Shown here: piece after piece, positions 44,133 to 52,478 of the stretch
Numbering within the stretch: the first letter of the stretch is position 1
Layout: every line of letters starts with the position of its first letter
NCBI RefSeq assembly: GCF_001905005.1
Contig: NZ_LWKZ01000012.1
Location: forward strand, 549,061-613,060
From: Streptomyces sp. CB02923
Lineage (GTDB): Bacteria > Actinomycetota > Actinomycetes > Streptomycetales > Streptomycetaceae
Direction of reading: 5' to 3'
DNA: 64,000 bases
The notes under the pieces: model-generated
What the model was told of the DNA's origin: nothing
The model's input: only the letters and a program-made list of their open reading frames with translations
Databases searched by the model: none
Made by a program: the position numbers and the translations under genes

Positions 44133-46145
44133 TCAGCCCGTGACCTTCGCCGGGCACAGCCGCCGCGGCTGCTTGTCACCGCTCAGCTCGGCATCCACAC
44201 AGCCGCCGGGGAGCCCGGCGTGCGGCGTCGTGCCGAAGTTGGCGGTGACGGTGAGCTTGCCGCCGCCGAACTCCGTACGCTGGACGAGGTTGTCGTCGGT
44301 CAGGCGGCGGAACGAGGTCAGTTTCTCGGTGCCCGCCGCCTTGTGCAGCGGCGAGAAGAACTTCTGCAACGCGGCCAGTTCCGGCCCGGACTTCTTGATG
44401 GACGGGCCGTCGAGCACGTAGTTCAGCGGGATGTTGTAGAGCATCGCGAGCAGCGCGCGGTCGGTCTTCTGCCGCGGCAGCTTGTTGTACGACAGCTCCC
44501 AGCGTTCGGCGTTGACGAGCGAGCTGTGCAGCGCGGTCTCGTACAGCGGCACCCGGTATGCCGGGTCGTACATCGCCTTGGCCAGGTCGGCCGGCAGCTC
44601 GACCGGCTTGAAGAAGGCCTTGGGGGCGTTCTGCGGGTACCAGGCGCCCCACGTCTCCTTGTCGCGCTGGAGCTTCCACAGGCCGTCGGCGACCGGGGTG
44701 GCCGCGCCGTGGTTGAAGGCGAGCACCTTGTTGGCCCAGGACTGGGCGCTCTCCGAGCCCAGGACGAGCTTCCTGTCCTGGGCCAGGCGCCGCATCCGGG
44801 CCAGCCGGTTCGCGCGGTCGTCCGCCTTGGTCATCGGGTGGGCGGCGCTGTGGTCGCGGAACTCCTCGCCGGTCGCGTCGACGTCGAGGAAGTAGCTGTC
44901 GGCGCCGTTGGCGGTCATGGCGCGGGTGCGGTCGGCGAGGTAGTGGTGCTTGGGCTCGGCCTGTTCGAAGGCGCGTGAGCTGAGGTAGCAGCCGCGGTTG
45001 CCGAAGCCGGTCTCCGGCTTGCCCCGGGCGTCCCGTACGCAGAAGTCCGGGTAGACCGTGCCGGGCCATACGGAGGTGGGGGAGTCGGCGGTCTTCGGGT
45101 CCTGGCCGTTGGCGAACGTGTCGTACGGGCCCACGAGGTAGCCCGCCTTCTTGGCGGCCTGGACGGCTGCGGCGTCCATCGGGTCGGCCCCGGCGTCGTA
45201 ACCGAGCCACATCCGGTCCACGCCCAGCTTCCGCAGCTCCTCGACGCCCTCGGCCTTGCGCGCGTCGCCCCACACGTACGCGTGGAAGGCGCCGAGCAGC
45301 CTGCCGTTCGCCGGATTCTTCCGGATCTTCTCGCGCAGGCTGCCGAGCTGCCCGCGTTCGGAGAGCCAGGAGCGGTAGTCGGCGCCGGGCGCGACGGGGT
45401 TGCCGTCGGTGAGGGCGAAGGTGACGGTGTAGTCGCGGGTGCCGTCGCCGCCGTTGAAGTCGTGGGTGGTGGAGGTGCGCAGCCGACCGCCCTCGGAGCG
45501 GAACTTCAGCGAGGTGCCGACGTCGGTGGGGGTGAGGTAGCTGACTCCGTGGCCCTTGCCCAGGGAGTAGCCCCACAGCGGCAGTTCGAGCTGTCCGCCG
45601 ACGTCGATCGCGTCGCCCGTGAGCCCGGCCTTCGCGGAGTTCCAGAACGTGTCGCGTACGGGGATGTCCAGGCCCTCGCCGCGCGGCAGCTGGACGGCGG
45701 AGGCGGCCCGGTCGGTACCGGTGACCGGCCAGGTGACCGAGCCGTCGCGGTCCGCCTTCATGCTGACCCGCAGCCGCCCGTGGTCGGCGCGGGCGGTCAC
45801 CGTCAGCCCCTTGCCGGGGTAGCTCCAGCGGGCGCCGCCGTCGGTGCGCTCGACCGGCCCCGGCGTGCCGAGGTCACTGCCGGACGGGGCGGACAGGACC
45901 ATGCTGCGGCCCTGCGCGGTGCGGGCGTGCACGGCGAGGGTGCCGGTGTCGACGGTGGCCGTACCGCCTCGGACGGGGATGTCGACGTGCCGCCCTTGGA
46001 CGGTCCCGGCGACGGCCTGGCTGCTGCATCCGGAGGCGCCGACGGTGGCCGTGGCCGTCAGGACGAGGGAGGCGGCGAGCACGCGCGTACCGGTACGGGT
46101 GCGGGTGCGGGGGTGGCCGCCGCTTGGGGCGATCTTGGAATCCAT
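44133..46145 (-). CDS. Glycoside-hydrolase-like lipoprotein
   Basis: Exported protein of 670 residues. A signal-peptide-like N-terminus (LAASLVLTATATVGASGC) ends in a probable, though weak, lipobox with Cys. After a beta-sandwich region come elements of a TIM barrel: FHAYVWGDARKAEGVEELRKLGVDRMWLGYDAG, GPYDTFANG, ANGADSYFLDVDATGEEFRDHS and LGSESAQSWANKVL. The Asp-rich FLDVDA and the GSE segment look like GH101/alpha-galactosidase-type catalytic sites, but I cannot assign a family firmly. ATG at 46145 or GTG at 46151; no clear ribosome-binding site. Divergent from the iron-regulated gene. Confidence 0.72.
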   Translation of the reverse strand: MDSKIAPSGGHPRTRTRTGTRVLAASLVLTATATVGASGCSSQAVAGTVQGRHVDIPVRGGTATVDTGTLAVHARTAQGRSMVLSAPSGSDLGTPGPVERTDGGARWSYPGKGLTVTARADHGRLRVSMKADRDGSVTWPVTGTDRAASAVQLPRGEGLDIPVRDTFWNSAKAGLTGDAIDVGGQLELPLWGYSLGKGHGVSYLTPTDVGTSLKFRSEGGRLRTSTTHDFNGGDGTRDYTVTFALTDGNPVAPGADYRSWLSERGQLGSLREKIRKNPANGRLLGAFHAYVWGDARKAEGVEELRKLGVDRMWLGYDAGADPMDAAAVQAAKKAGYLVGPYDTFANGQDPKTADSPTSVWPGTVYPDFCVRDARGKPETGFGNRGCYLSSRAFEQAEPKHHYLADRTRAMTANGADSYFLDVDATGEEFRDHSAAHPMTKADDRANRLARMRRLAQDRKLVLGSESAQSWANKVLAFNHGAATPVADGLWKLQRDKETWGAWYPQNAPKAFFKPVELPADLAKAMYDPAYRVPLYETALHSSLVNAERWELSYNKLPRQKTDRALLAMLYNIPLNYVLDGPSIKKSGPELAALQKFFSPLHKAAGTEKLTSFRRLTDDNLVQRTEFGGGKLTVTANFGTTPHAGLPGGCVDAELSGDKQPRRLCPAKVTG

Positions 46146-46326
46146 GGACACGTGAATAGTGAGCGGAGTTAAGAACTCTCTAAGAGGCGGGGCGTGGAGG
46201 AGGGGAGAGGCGGGGGGAGGCGGGGCGTCGGGGTGCCGGTTCGTGGTGGCCGTTCGTGGTGCCCGTTAGTGGGGCCCGGGAGGCGGCTGTGGTTCCGCGG
46301 GGTGTTGTCGGACGGGCCATGAGCGA

Positions 46327-46345
46327 TTAGGTTAGCCTTACCTAA
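46327..46345. promoter_or_regulatory. Iron box (DmdR/IdeR-type operator)
   Basis: The 19-bp sequence starts TTAGGTTAG and ends TTACCTAA, matching 17 of 19 positions of the actinobacterial iron-box consensus (TTAGGTTAGGCTAACCTAA). It lies about 100 bp upstream of the esterase-like gene and implies repression by iron-loaded DmdR. Confidence 0.85.
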
Positions 46346-46443
46346 GTCGAGGTCGTCGCGCGCAGTACGCACGGCCACGGCCGAAGTCGTCTGTGCCCGC
46401 GCCGAGCGCCGGGCGGGAAAGCGGGTTGTCGATGGGAGCGTCG

Positions 46444-48150
46444 ATGAAGGCATCGGTGGGCACGTCGACGGGCGCGGTCGGGGGAACCCTGCCGGGCAGC
46501 GCGACGGGCACGGCGACGGGGACGGTACGGGGGGCGGTGCCGGGCGCACCCTCCGGCGGACCGGCGGGAGCGGGGGCGGCGGAAGCCGTACCCGCCGGCC
46601 CGCCGCGGACGTCGCGCCCGGCACCGGCCGACATCGTGGACAGCCCGCGGATCGTCGCGCTGGCCGCCTCCGTGGCGGGCGGACGCGACGCCGCCGTACG
46701 GGAGTTCTGGGCCGAGGCCGAAGCGCAGGGGACGCCGCTCGTCGAGCCGATCCCCTGGGACCCCGAGCACCGGGCCGTCACCTTCCTGTGGCGCGGCACG
46801 GAGCAGACCCGCCGGGTCCTCCTCCTGGTCAACCGCCTCGTGGACCGCACGCACCTCGCGGGCAGCCTGATGCGCCGCATCCACGGCACCGACGTCTGGC
46901 ACCTCACCTACCGGCTGCCCTCCGACCATCGCGGCTCGTACGTCATCGCGCCCGACACCGGCACCGGCGGCAGCCGCCACCGCACGGCGACGGCGCCCGC
47001 GGCCACGCCCGTACCGGAGTCCGCAGCCACACCCGAACCGGCGTGCGCGCCCGCGCCCGCACCGGAGTCCGCGCCCGCGCTCACACCGGCGTCCGGCCCC
47101 GCGCTCGCGCCGGGCTTCGGCCCCGCATCGGGCTCCGGCACCGCATCGGACTCCGGCCTCGCGCCGGGCTCCGGCCCCTCGGACGACTTCCAGGCCCGGC
47201 TGCTGCCGCTGCTCGCCGCCGCCGGACCCGACCCGCTCAACCCCCGCGTCATGCCGTCCCGTTGGCGCGGCGAGGGCGGCTCGGTCTTCGAGCTGCCCGA
47301 CGCGCCGTGGCAGCCGTGGCAGCCGTGGCAGCCGTGGCGGCCTGCCGCCGGTGTCGCCGGTCCGGGCGGCAGCGGCGGCCGGGGCACCGTGGAACGGCAC
47401 CGGGTGACCAGTGCCGCCCTCGCCGCCCGCCGCGACGTCTGGACGTACGTACCTCCGGGGCCGCTTCCGGACGGCGGTGCCGACACGCTGGTGCTGCTGG
47501 ACGGCGACCTGTGGTTCGGGCGGCTCGGCGTGCAGGACCTCTTCGACCGGCTGATCGCGGGCGGCGTCCTGCCGCCCCTGGCCGTGCTCGCCCCGGACGC
47601 CGTGGACAACGCCACCCGCGCCCGCGAGTTCGGCGGCCGCCAGGCGTACGCGAACTTCCTCGCCGCCGAACTGCTGCCCTGGGCGGCGGCGCGGCTTCCG
47701 GTGACGTTCGACCCGTCGCGCACGGTCGTCGCGGGCGAGGGCCTGGGCGCAACCACCGCGCTGTACGCCGGGTTCGCGGCACCGCGCCGGTTCGGCAAGG
47801 TGCTCGCCCAGTCCCCGTCGCTGTGGTGGCGGCCGGAGGGCGCGGGGCCGGTGGACGGCGCCGACGCCACGGGACGGCCGTCCTGGCTGGCGCAGGAGTA
47901 CGCCGCCGGGCGCCGCCGCGAGCTGCGGACGCATCTGCGCGCCGACCGGTACGAGGGCGACGCGCGCAAACAATCCAGGGAACTGCGCGACACGCTGCGC
48001 GTCCTCGGATATCCCGTCACGTACACGGAGTACAACGGCGGACATGACCACGCCTGCTGGGCGGGCGGCCTGGCCGAGGGACTGGCGGACCTGCTGGGCC
48101 GGCCGGACGCCGCGCCCGGGGCCGACGCCGGAACACCGGGGTTCGCATGA
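46444..48150 (+). CDS. Enterochelin-esterase-like protein lacking the nucleophilic Ser
   Basis: Fes/IroD-type alpha/beta hydrolase homologue of about 568 residues. The N-terminal domain (VTFLWRGTEQTRRVLLLVNRLVDR, DVWHLTYRLPSDHRGSYVI) is the esterase N-domain. A Pro/Ala/Ser linker of about 60 residues follows, then the catalytic-fold domain (DVWTYVPPGPLPDGG, LVLLDGDLWFG, QSPSLWWRP, GGHDHACW). The elbow that should read GxSxG is GEGLG, so residue 433 (47740-47742) is Gly instead of Ser, while the His is kept. An iron box upstream supports a siderophore role. The start is uncertain because the N-terminal 60 residues are low complexity; ATG 46444 has GGGAG five nt upstream. Confidence 0.8.
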   Translation: MKASVGTSTGAVGGTLPGSATGTATGTVRGAVPGAPSGGPAGAGAAEAVPAGPPRTSRPAPADIVDSPRIVALAASVAGGRDAAVREFWAEAEAQGTPLVEPIPWDPEHRAVTFLWRGTEQTRRVLLLVNRLVDRTHLAGSLMRRIHGTDVWHLTYRLPSDHRGSYVIAPDTGTGGSRHRTATAPAATPVPESAATPEPACAPAPAPESAPALTPASGPALAPGFGPASGSGTASDSGLAPGSGPSDDFQARLLPLLAAAGPDPLNPRVMPSRWRGEGGSVFELPDAPWQPWQPWQPWRPAAGVAGPGGSGGRGTVERHRVTSAALAARRDVWTYVPPGPLPDGGADTLVLLDGDLWFGRLGVQDLFDRLIAGGVLPPLAVLAPDAVDNATRAREFGGRQAYANFLAAELLPWAAARLPVTFDPSRTVVAGEGLGATTALYAGFAAPRRFGKVLAQSPSLWWRPEGAGPVDGADATGRPSWLAQEYAAGRRRELRTHLRADRYEGDARKQSRELRDTLRVLGYPVTYTEYNGGHDHACWAGGLAEGLADLLGRPDAAPGADAGTPGFA

Positions 48151-48431
48151 ACTCCGCCACGCCGCGCCGCGCGTTCTACGTCCTGAAGTCCCGCGTGTAC
48201 CACGCCATCCTGCGGACACCCCGCTTCCGTACGGCCAGGCCGGCCGCGCCGGCGGCCACGGACCGCCACCCCGAACGCCCGCAACGTTCCCCCCAGGACT
48301 TCACGCAACGGCCGGCCACGGACCGCCCGCAGCGTGCCATCCCGGACCGCCCGCAGCGGTTCCCCGCGGACCGCGCGCAACGGTCCGCCCCTGACCGTCC
48401 TCACCGGCGTACCAAGGCCCTCGCCGGGTGA
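48147..48431 (+). CDS. Small basic repeat protein coupled to the esterase-like gene
   Basis: 94 residues, not recognised. The N-terminus MNSATPRRAFYVLKSRVYHAILR may be an amphipathic helix. The rest is repeats of DRPQR/DRAQR separated by Pro-rich 6-8 residue spacers, very rich in Arg and Pro and likely disordered. The ATG overlaps the upstream TGA (ATGA at 48147-48150), so it is translationally coupled and shares the iron-box promoter. It could bind nucleic acid or a membrane surface, or be a degenerate tail. Confidence 0.6.
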   Translation: MNSATPRRAFYVLKSRVYHAILRTPRFRTARPAAPAATDRHPERPQRSPQDFTQRPATDRPQRAIPDRPQRFPADRAQRSAPDRPHRRTKALAG

Positions 48432-48438
48432 CGGACGC

Positions 48439-48473
48439 GGCGCCCCGCCCCACCAGTGCCGGGGCGGGGCGCC
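48439..48473 (+). terminator. Strong stem-loop terminator of the iron-box operon
   Basis: Perfect 13-bp stem (arms GGCGCCCCGCCCC and GGGGCGGGGCGCC, 9-nt loop) followed by CTTGAT, 8 nt after the small gene stop. Confidence 0.8.
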
Positions 48474-48595
48474 CTTGATACGGACGGGTGGCGGGTGGCG
48501 GTCACGGGCCGCCCGCCACCCGCCCACACCCGAACCTGCTGTGACTCCCGACACGACAGCCTCTCCAGCCCCACCCGGCTCCTTAAGATCGCCCG

Positions 48596-49381
48596 GTGCC
48601 CGCTGACATATCCCTGACGACGACCCTTCTGCTGTGCCTGGCCGCCCTGGCGGCGGGCTGGATCGACGCCGTCGTGGGCGGCGGCGGCCTGCTGCTCCTG
48701 CCGGCGCTGCTCGTCGGCCTCCCGCACACGCCCGCCGCGTACGTCCTGGGAACCAACAAGTCCACGGCCGTCGTCGGCACCGCCGCCGCGGCCTACACCT
48801 ACGTACGCAAGGCGCCCATCGACCTGCGGACCGCCTTGCGCATCGGCCTGGCCGCGCTCGGCGGCTCGCTGGGCGGGGCGTTCTTCGCGGCGGGCATCAA
48901 CAGCGAGGTGCTGCGCCCGCTCATCATGACCGTCCTGGTGGCCGTCCTGGCATTCGTCCTCCTCCGCCCGGCCTTCGGCACCGCCCCGCCGCCCTCCGGG
49001 CCCGTCACCCGGCGGCGCGTCCTGGCCGCGGTCCTGGTGGCGGGCCTGGGCATCGGCTTCTACGACGGGCTGATCGGCCCCGGAACCGGCGCCTTCCTCG
49101 TCGTCGCGCTGGCCGCGATCCTCCACATGGACCTGGTGACGTCCTCGGCCACCGCCAAGGTCGTCAACGTGTGCACCAACATCGGCGCACTCGCCATGTT
49201 CGCCTACCAGGGCACGGTCCTGTGGCAACTGGGCGCGCTGCTCGCGGCGTTCAACTTCGTCGGCGGCACGGTCGGCGCGCGCATGGCGCTCAAGCGCGGC
49301 GCCGGGTTCGTGCGCGGGGTGCTGGTCGTGGTCGTCGTGACGCTGCTGTGCAAGCTGGCCTTCGACCAGTGGCTGGCCTGA
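48596..49381 (+). CDS. TauE/SafE-family permease
   Basis: Inner-membrane permease of 261 residues with about eight TM segments, of the family exporting sulfite, sulfonates or other organic anions. Duplicated family motifs are AGWIDAVVGGGGLLLLPALL with GTNKSTAVVGTAAA and GFYDGLIGPGTGAFLVVAL with SSATAKVVNVCTNIGAL. GTG at 48596; no clear ribosome-binding site and a possible promoter close upstream, so the mRNA may be leaderless. Convergent with the cupin gene. Confidence 0.9.
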   Translation: MPADISLTTTLLLCLAALAAGWIDAVVGGGGLLLLPALLVGLPHTPAAYVLGTNKSTAVVGTAAAAYTYVRKAPIDLRTALRIGLAALGGSLGGAFFAAGINSEVLRPLIMTVLVAVLAFVLLRPAFGTAPPPSGPVTRRRVLAAVLVAGLGIGFYDGLIGPGTGAFLVVALAAILHMDLVTSSATAKVVNVCTNIGALAMFAYQGTVLWQLGALLAAFNFVGGTVGARMALKRGAGFVRGVLVVVVVTLLCKLAFDQWLA

Positions 49382-49385
49382 CCCG

Positions 49386-49408
49386 GGGCCGCCCGGGGAG
49401 GGCGGCCC
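49386..49408. terminator. Stem-loop between TauE/SafE and cupin genes
   Basis: Perfect 9-bp stem GGGCCGCCC/GGGCGGCCC with 5-nt loop in the 33-bp gap of convergent genes. Confidence 0.7.
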
Positions 49409-49414
49409 GGCCGT

Positions 49415-49747
49415 TCAGTTCATGGACTTGGTCGCGGTGACCGCGGTCAGCATGACGGCGGAGTCCTGCAGCGCCTTCAGGCCGTGCCGCTCGTGCGGGA
49501 CGGGCACGACCTGCCCGGCGATCAGGTCGCGGTCGTCGCTCGTCCCGGTCAGCCGGACCCGGCCGTGCAGCACCTGGAGGCTGGCGGCCGGGGGAGTGGT
49601 GTGCTCGTCCAGCGCCGCGCCCTCGATCAGCGCGATCACGGTCTGCCGGAGCGGGCCGTCCTGGAGGAAGAGGTGGGCGCTGCGCCCGTGAGCGGAGGCC
49701 CTGGCGTCGTCGAGCTGGCGGCGGGCGAGCGAGCTGAGGTCGTCCAT
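49415..49747 (-). CDS. Small cupin-domain protein
   Basis: 110 residues with a conserved beta-barrel pattern LIEGAALDEHTTPPAASLQVLHGRVRLTGTSDDRDLIAGQVVPVPHERHGLKAL. Compared with metal cupins, the first motif keeps only EH and the second VPHERHGL. It may bind a metal or small ligand; role unknown. ATG at 49747 has GAAAGG seven nt upstream. An open frame continues upstream but encodes an Arg/Tyr-rich repeat unlikely to be protein. Confidence 0.8.
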   Translation of the reverse strand: MDDLSSLARRQLDDARASAHGRSAHLFLQDGPLRQTVIALIEGAALDEHTTPPAASLQVLHGRVRLTGTSDDRDLIAGQVVPVPHERHGLKALQDSAVMLTAVTATKSMN

Positions 49748-49967
49748 GACGCGGCCTTTCGATCGGGGTCCGCGGCGCCGGGACCGGCACCGGTGGCGGT
49801 ACTGGTACCCGTATCGGCTCCGGTAACCGCACCTGTGCCGGGCGCGGTCCATCCGCACGGGTGGCCGGTCGGCTGCCGAATGGCCGGTGGTCCCGGCCGG
49901 TGATCACGACGGTCCGTACGATGCGGAGGGAACCGATCACCGACCAGGGCCCGAAGGGGGCGTTCCC

Positions 49968-50348
49968 GTGCCAGGCGAACCGGCGGAGCAAGGGCGGCAG
50001 GGCAGAACTGCCGGAAGAACGGACGACGGCGCGGCGGCCTTTCTGACCGTCATGACGACGACCGACAGCGCCGATAAGGCGGAGGCGCTGGCGCGCGGCG
50101 CGGTCGAGGCGCGGGTGGCGGCCTGTGCGCAGATCAGCGCGCCCGTCACGTCCGTGTACCGGTGGGAGCAGGCGATCGAGACGGCACAGGAGTGGCAGGT
50201 GCTGTTCAAGACGACGGCCGTGCGCTACGAGGCGCTGGAGGCGTATCTCCTCGGGGCGCACGACTACGACACACCGGAGATCATCGCGACGCCCGTCACC
50301 CGGGGCGGGGCCGGTTATATCGCCTGGGTCGCGGAGGAGACGAGCTGA
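49968..50348 (+). CDS. cutA: CutA1 divalent-cation-tolerance protein
   Basis: Trimeric ferredoxin-like protein of 126 residues. Family core: FLTVMTTTDSADKAEALARGAVEARVAACAQISAPVTSVYRWEQAIETAQEWQVLFKTT then HDYDTPEIIATPV and YIAWVAEET. GTG at 49968 preceded by GAAGGGGG. Its role in metal tolerance is established only partly in other bacteria. The protease gene starts 1 nt after its stop, so they are cotranscribed. Confidence 0.93.
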   Translation: MPGEPAEQGRQGRTAGRTDDGAAAFLTVMTTTDSADKAEALARGAVEARVAACAQISAPVTSVYRWEQAIETAQEWQVLFKTTAVRYEALEAYLLGAHDYDTPEIIATPVTRGGAGYIAWVAEETS

Positions 50349-50349
50349 C

Positions 50350-51510
50350 GTGAGACGGCGATCCGAGGTGCGGAGGTCAGAGGTGCGGCGGTCCGAAGCA
50401 CGGCGGTCCGAGGTGCAGCGGTCCGAGGCGCAGCGGTCCGAAGCAGGGCGGGCCGAGGCAGGGCGGTCCGAAGCACGGCGATCCGAGGCACGACAGGGGT
50501 CCGGCGAGGGTACGGGTGGCGCGGCGGGCGGCGGCCGGACGGACGCGCCCGCGCCCAACCCCCGGCACGGCCGCAGGCGCCGGGGCAGATGGCCGGTCCG
50601 CGGCCGGTGGGGCGCCGCCGGTGCCGGGCTCGCGCTGTGCCTCCTCGTGGTGCCCGCGAGCGGCGCGGCCACCGACGGCGCTGACGGCGACGACGGCGCG
50701 GGCGGCTGGACGAGCGACACCGCGGCCCGGTACTGGACGGCCGGGCGGATGGCGGCGGCCGTCCCCGCGGGCGCGGGCACCGGCAAGAGCGCCGCCGCGC
50801 CGGCCGCGCGCTCCACGGCGGCCGCCCCCGGTTTCGCGCGGCACTTCGACGGCGTGCCCTCCGTCGGGGTGCTCTTCTCCGTCGACAAGGACGCGCGGGC
50901 GCACCACTGCACCGCCAGCGTCGTCCGCAGCCCGCACCGCGATCTGATCCTCACGGCCGGGCACTGCAAGCCGGGGGCCCGTGCGGCCTTTGTCCCGCAG
51001 TATCGTTCCGGCGCCACCGCCCAGCCGTACGGAGTCTGGGCCGTCGACCGCGGCTTCACCGACCCCGAGCGGACCGACACCGGCCCGGGATCGGACCTGG
51101 ACTTCGCGTTCGCGACGGTCAAGCCGGACAGCGAGGGCCGCTCCCTGGAGTCGGTGACCGGCGGCAACATCCTGGCGCGCACGCCCGGTTACACCACGGA
51201 CGTCACCGTCATCGGCTACCCGACCGTCCGCAACGACCCCGCCGACCAGGCCATACGGTGCGCGATGCGGACCACCCGGCTCACCGGGCAACGGCAGCTG
51301 CGGATGGAGTGCGGCGGGTTCTACGGCGGCACGTCGGGCAGCCCGTGGCTGAGCCGCTTCGACGAGCGCACGAAGACCGGGTACGTGGTCGGCAACATCG
51401 GCGGCCTGAACGGCGGCGGCCCGTCCGGCCCCGACAGCCACCGGACCTCCTACAGCCCGTTCTACGGCTCGGAGGTGTTCCGCCTGTACGCCCGCGCCGT
51501 CGCGGGCTGA
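50350..51510 (+). CDS. Membrane-anchored or secreted trypsin-like serine protease with pentapeptide-repeat N-terminus
   Basis: Chymotrypsin-fold peptidase of 386 residues. Triad: His in LILTAGHCK, Asp in SDLDFAFATV, Ser in GGTSGSPWL. A single hydrophobic segment (WGAAGAGLALCLLVVPASGAATDG, about residues 82-105) acts as a signal or anchor. The 60 residues before it are about ten RRSE(V/A) pentapeptides, alternately basic and acidic, coded by a 15-bp DNA repeat, giving an unusually long cytosolic tail. GTG at 50350 is supported by GGAGGAG nine nt upstream and by the 1-nt spacing to cutA. Confidence 0.85.
   Translation: MRRRSEVRRSEVRRSEARRSEVQRSEAQRSEAGRAEAGRSEARRSEARQGSGEGTGGAAGGGRTDAPAPNPRHGRRRRGRWPVRGRWGAAGAGLALCLLVVPASGAATDGADGDDGAGGWTSDTAARYWTAGRMAAAVPAGAGTGKSAAAPAARSTAAAPGFARHFDGVPSVGVLFSVDKDARAHHCTASVVRSPHRDLILTAGHCKPGARAAFVPQYRSGATAQPYGVWAVDRGFTDPERTDTGPGSDLDFAFATVKPDSEGRSLESVTGGNILARTPGYTTDVTVIGYPTVRNDPADQAIRCAMRTTRLTGQRQLRMECGGFYGGTSGSPWLSRFDERTKTGYVVGNIGGLNGGGPSGPDSHRTSYSPFYGSEVFRLYARAVAG
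50365..50499 (+). repeat. Nine 15-bp repeats coding (R/Q/G)RSE(V/A)
   Basis: Degenerate unit GAGGTGCGGCGGTCC, nine copies, in frame with the protease gene start. Substitutions keep the Arg/Glu alternation in most copies. Confidence 0.85.
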
Positions 51511-51568
51511 CGACCTGCCGGCCTGACGGCCTGACGGCCTGACGACCTGCCGGCCTGACGGCCTGAAC
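51508..51568. repeat. Repeats of GGCCTGAC at the protease stop codon
   Basis: Several overlapping 8- and 16-bp units (GACGACCTGCCGGCCTGACG and GGCCTGAC) that begin at the TGA stop of the protease gene. The unit carries a TGA in each copy. Confidence 0.7.
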
Positions 51569-51631
51569 GGCGGCGGCGCCGCCCCGTAACCGCTCCGGGC
51601 ACCTCCGCACCCGCTCCGGGCCCCTCCCCAC

Positions 51632-52285
51632 CTACCGCAGGGCCGCCGCCACCCCGTCCTCCCGCGGCCCGAGGAAGCGCGGGTCGGGCCGAACGGCGGC
51701 CTCGGCCGCCGCCTTCGCCGCCGCGAACACCTCGCGGGTGCCGCCGTAGTACCAGGTGGCGTCGTGCCGGGCGTCGACGCCGACGCCGTACGCGTCGAGA
51801 CCGGCCGCACCGCACAGCGCCAGCGCCCGCCGGATGTGGAAGCCCTGGCTGACCAGCACGGCCCGGTCCACGCCGAAGACCCGGCGGGCACGGGTGCACG
51901 AGTCCCAGGTGTCGAAGCCCGCGTAGTCGCTGACGATCCGGTTCGCGGGGACGCCGTGCGCGACCAGGTACGTGCGCATGGCGTCCGGCTCGTCGTATTC
52001 CTCGCGGCTGTTGTCGCCGGTGACGAGGACCGCGCGGACCGTGCCCCGGTCGTACAGGCGGGCGGCGGCGTCCAGCCGGTGCGCCAGGTACGGGGACGGC
52101 TCGCCGTCCCACAGCCCCGCGCCGAAGACGACGGCGACCGGCGCCGCGGGCACGTCCTCGACCGTACGGATCCGGGACCCCGCGGCAACGTTCATCCACG
52201 TCGCCGGAAGCAGCGCCAGGACACCGGCCAGCACGGTGACCTGGAAGGCCCGCCGCTGCCCGCGCCGCGTCTTCGGCAGCCGCAT
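51632..52285 (-). CDS. SanA/YdcF-like DUF218 membrane protein
   Basis: 217 residues: one N-terminal TM segment (FQVTVLAGVLALLPATWM) and an external DUF218 domain with VVFGAGLWDGEPSPYLAHRLDAAARLYDRG, VLVTGDNSREEYDEPDAM and DYAGFDTWDSCTRA. SanA homologues affect envelope barrier function and vancomycin sensitivity in enterobacteria. ATG at 52285 has GGGGAG close upstream; a GTG at 52354 with GGGGGA is an alternative that adds 23 polar residues. Divergent from the gamma-glutamylcyclotransferase-like gene. Confidence 0.87.
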   Translation of the reverse strand: MRLPKTRRGQRRAFQVTVLAGVLALLPATWMNVAAGSRIRTVEDVPAAPVAVVFGAGLWDGEPSPYLAHRLDAAARLYDRGTVRAVLVTGDNSREEYDEPDAMRTYLVAHGVPANRIVSDYAGFDTWDSCTRARRVFGVDRAVLVSQGFHIRRALALCGAAGLDAYGVGVDARHDATWYYGGTREVFAAAKAAAEAAVRPDPRFLGPREDGVAAALR

Positions 52286-52478
52286 CCGGCTCCCCACCCG
52301 CCGTATCCACTGTGTCTGCCGTGTCTGCCATATCTGTCGTGTCTGCTGTGCCACCAGATATCCCCCGTTGCTCGTGTTGCCACCGCAAGCAGCGACGCGC
52401 CGAGGCCTGCCATGGTTGCGGAGACGGACCCCGCCCGTACCGCACCCGTACCGCACCCGTACCGAAGGAGCCCACCGG

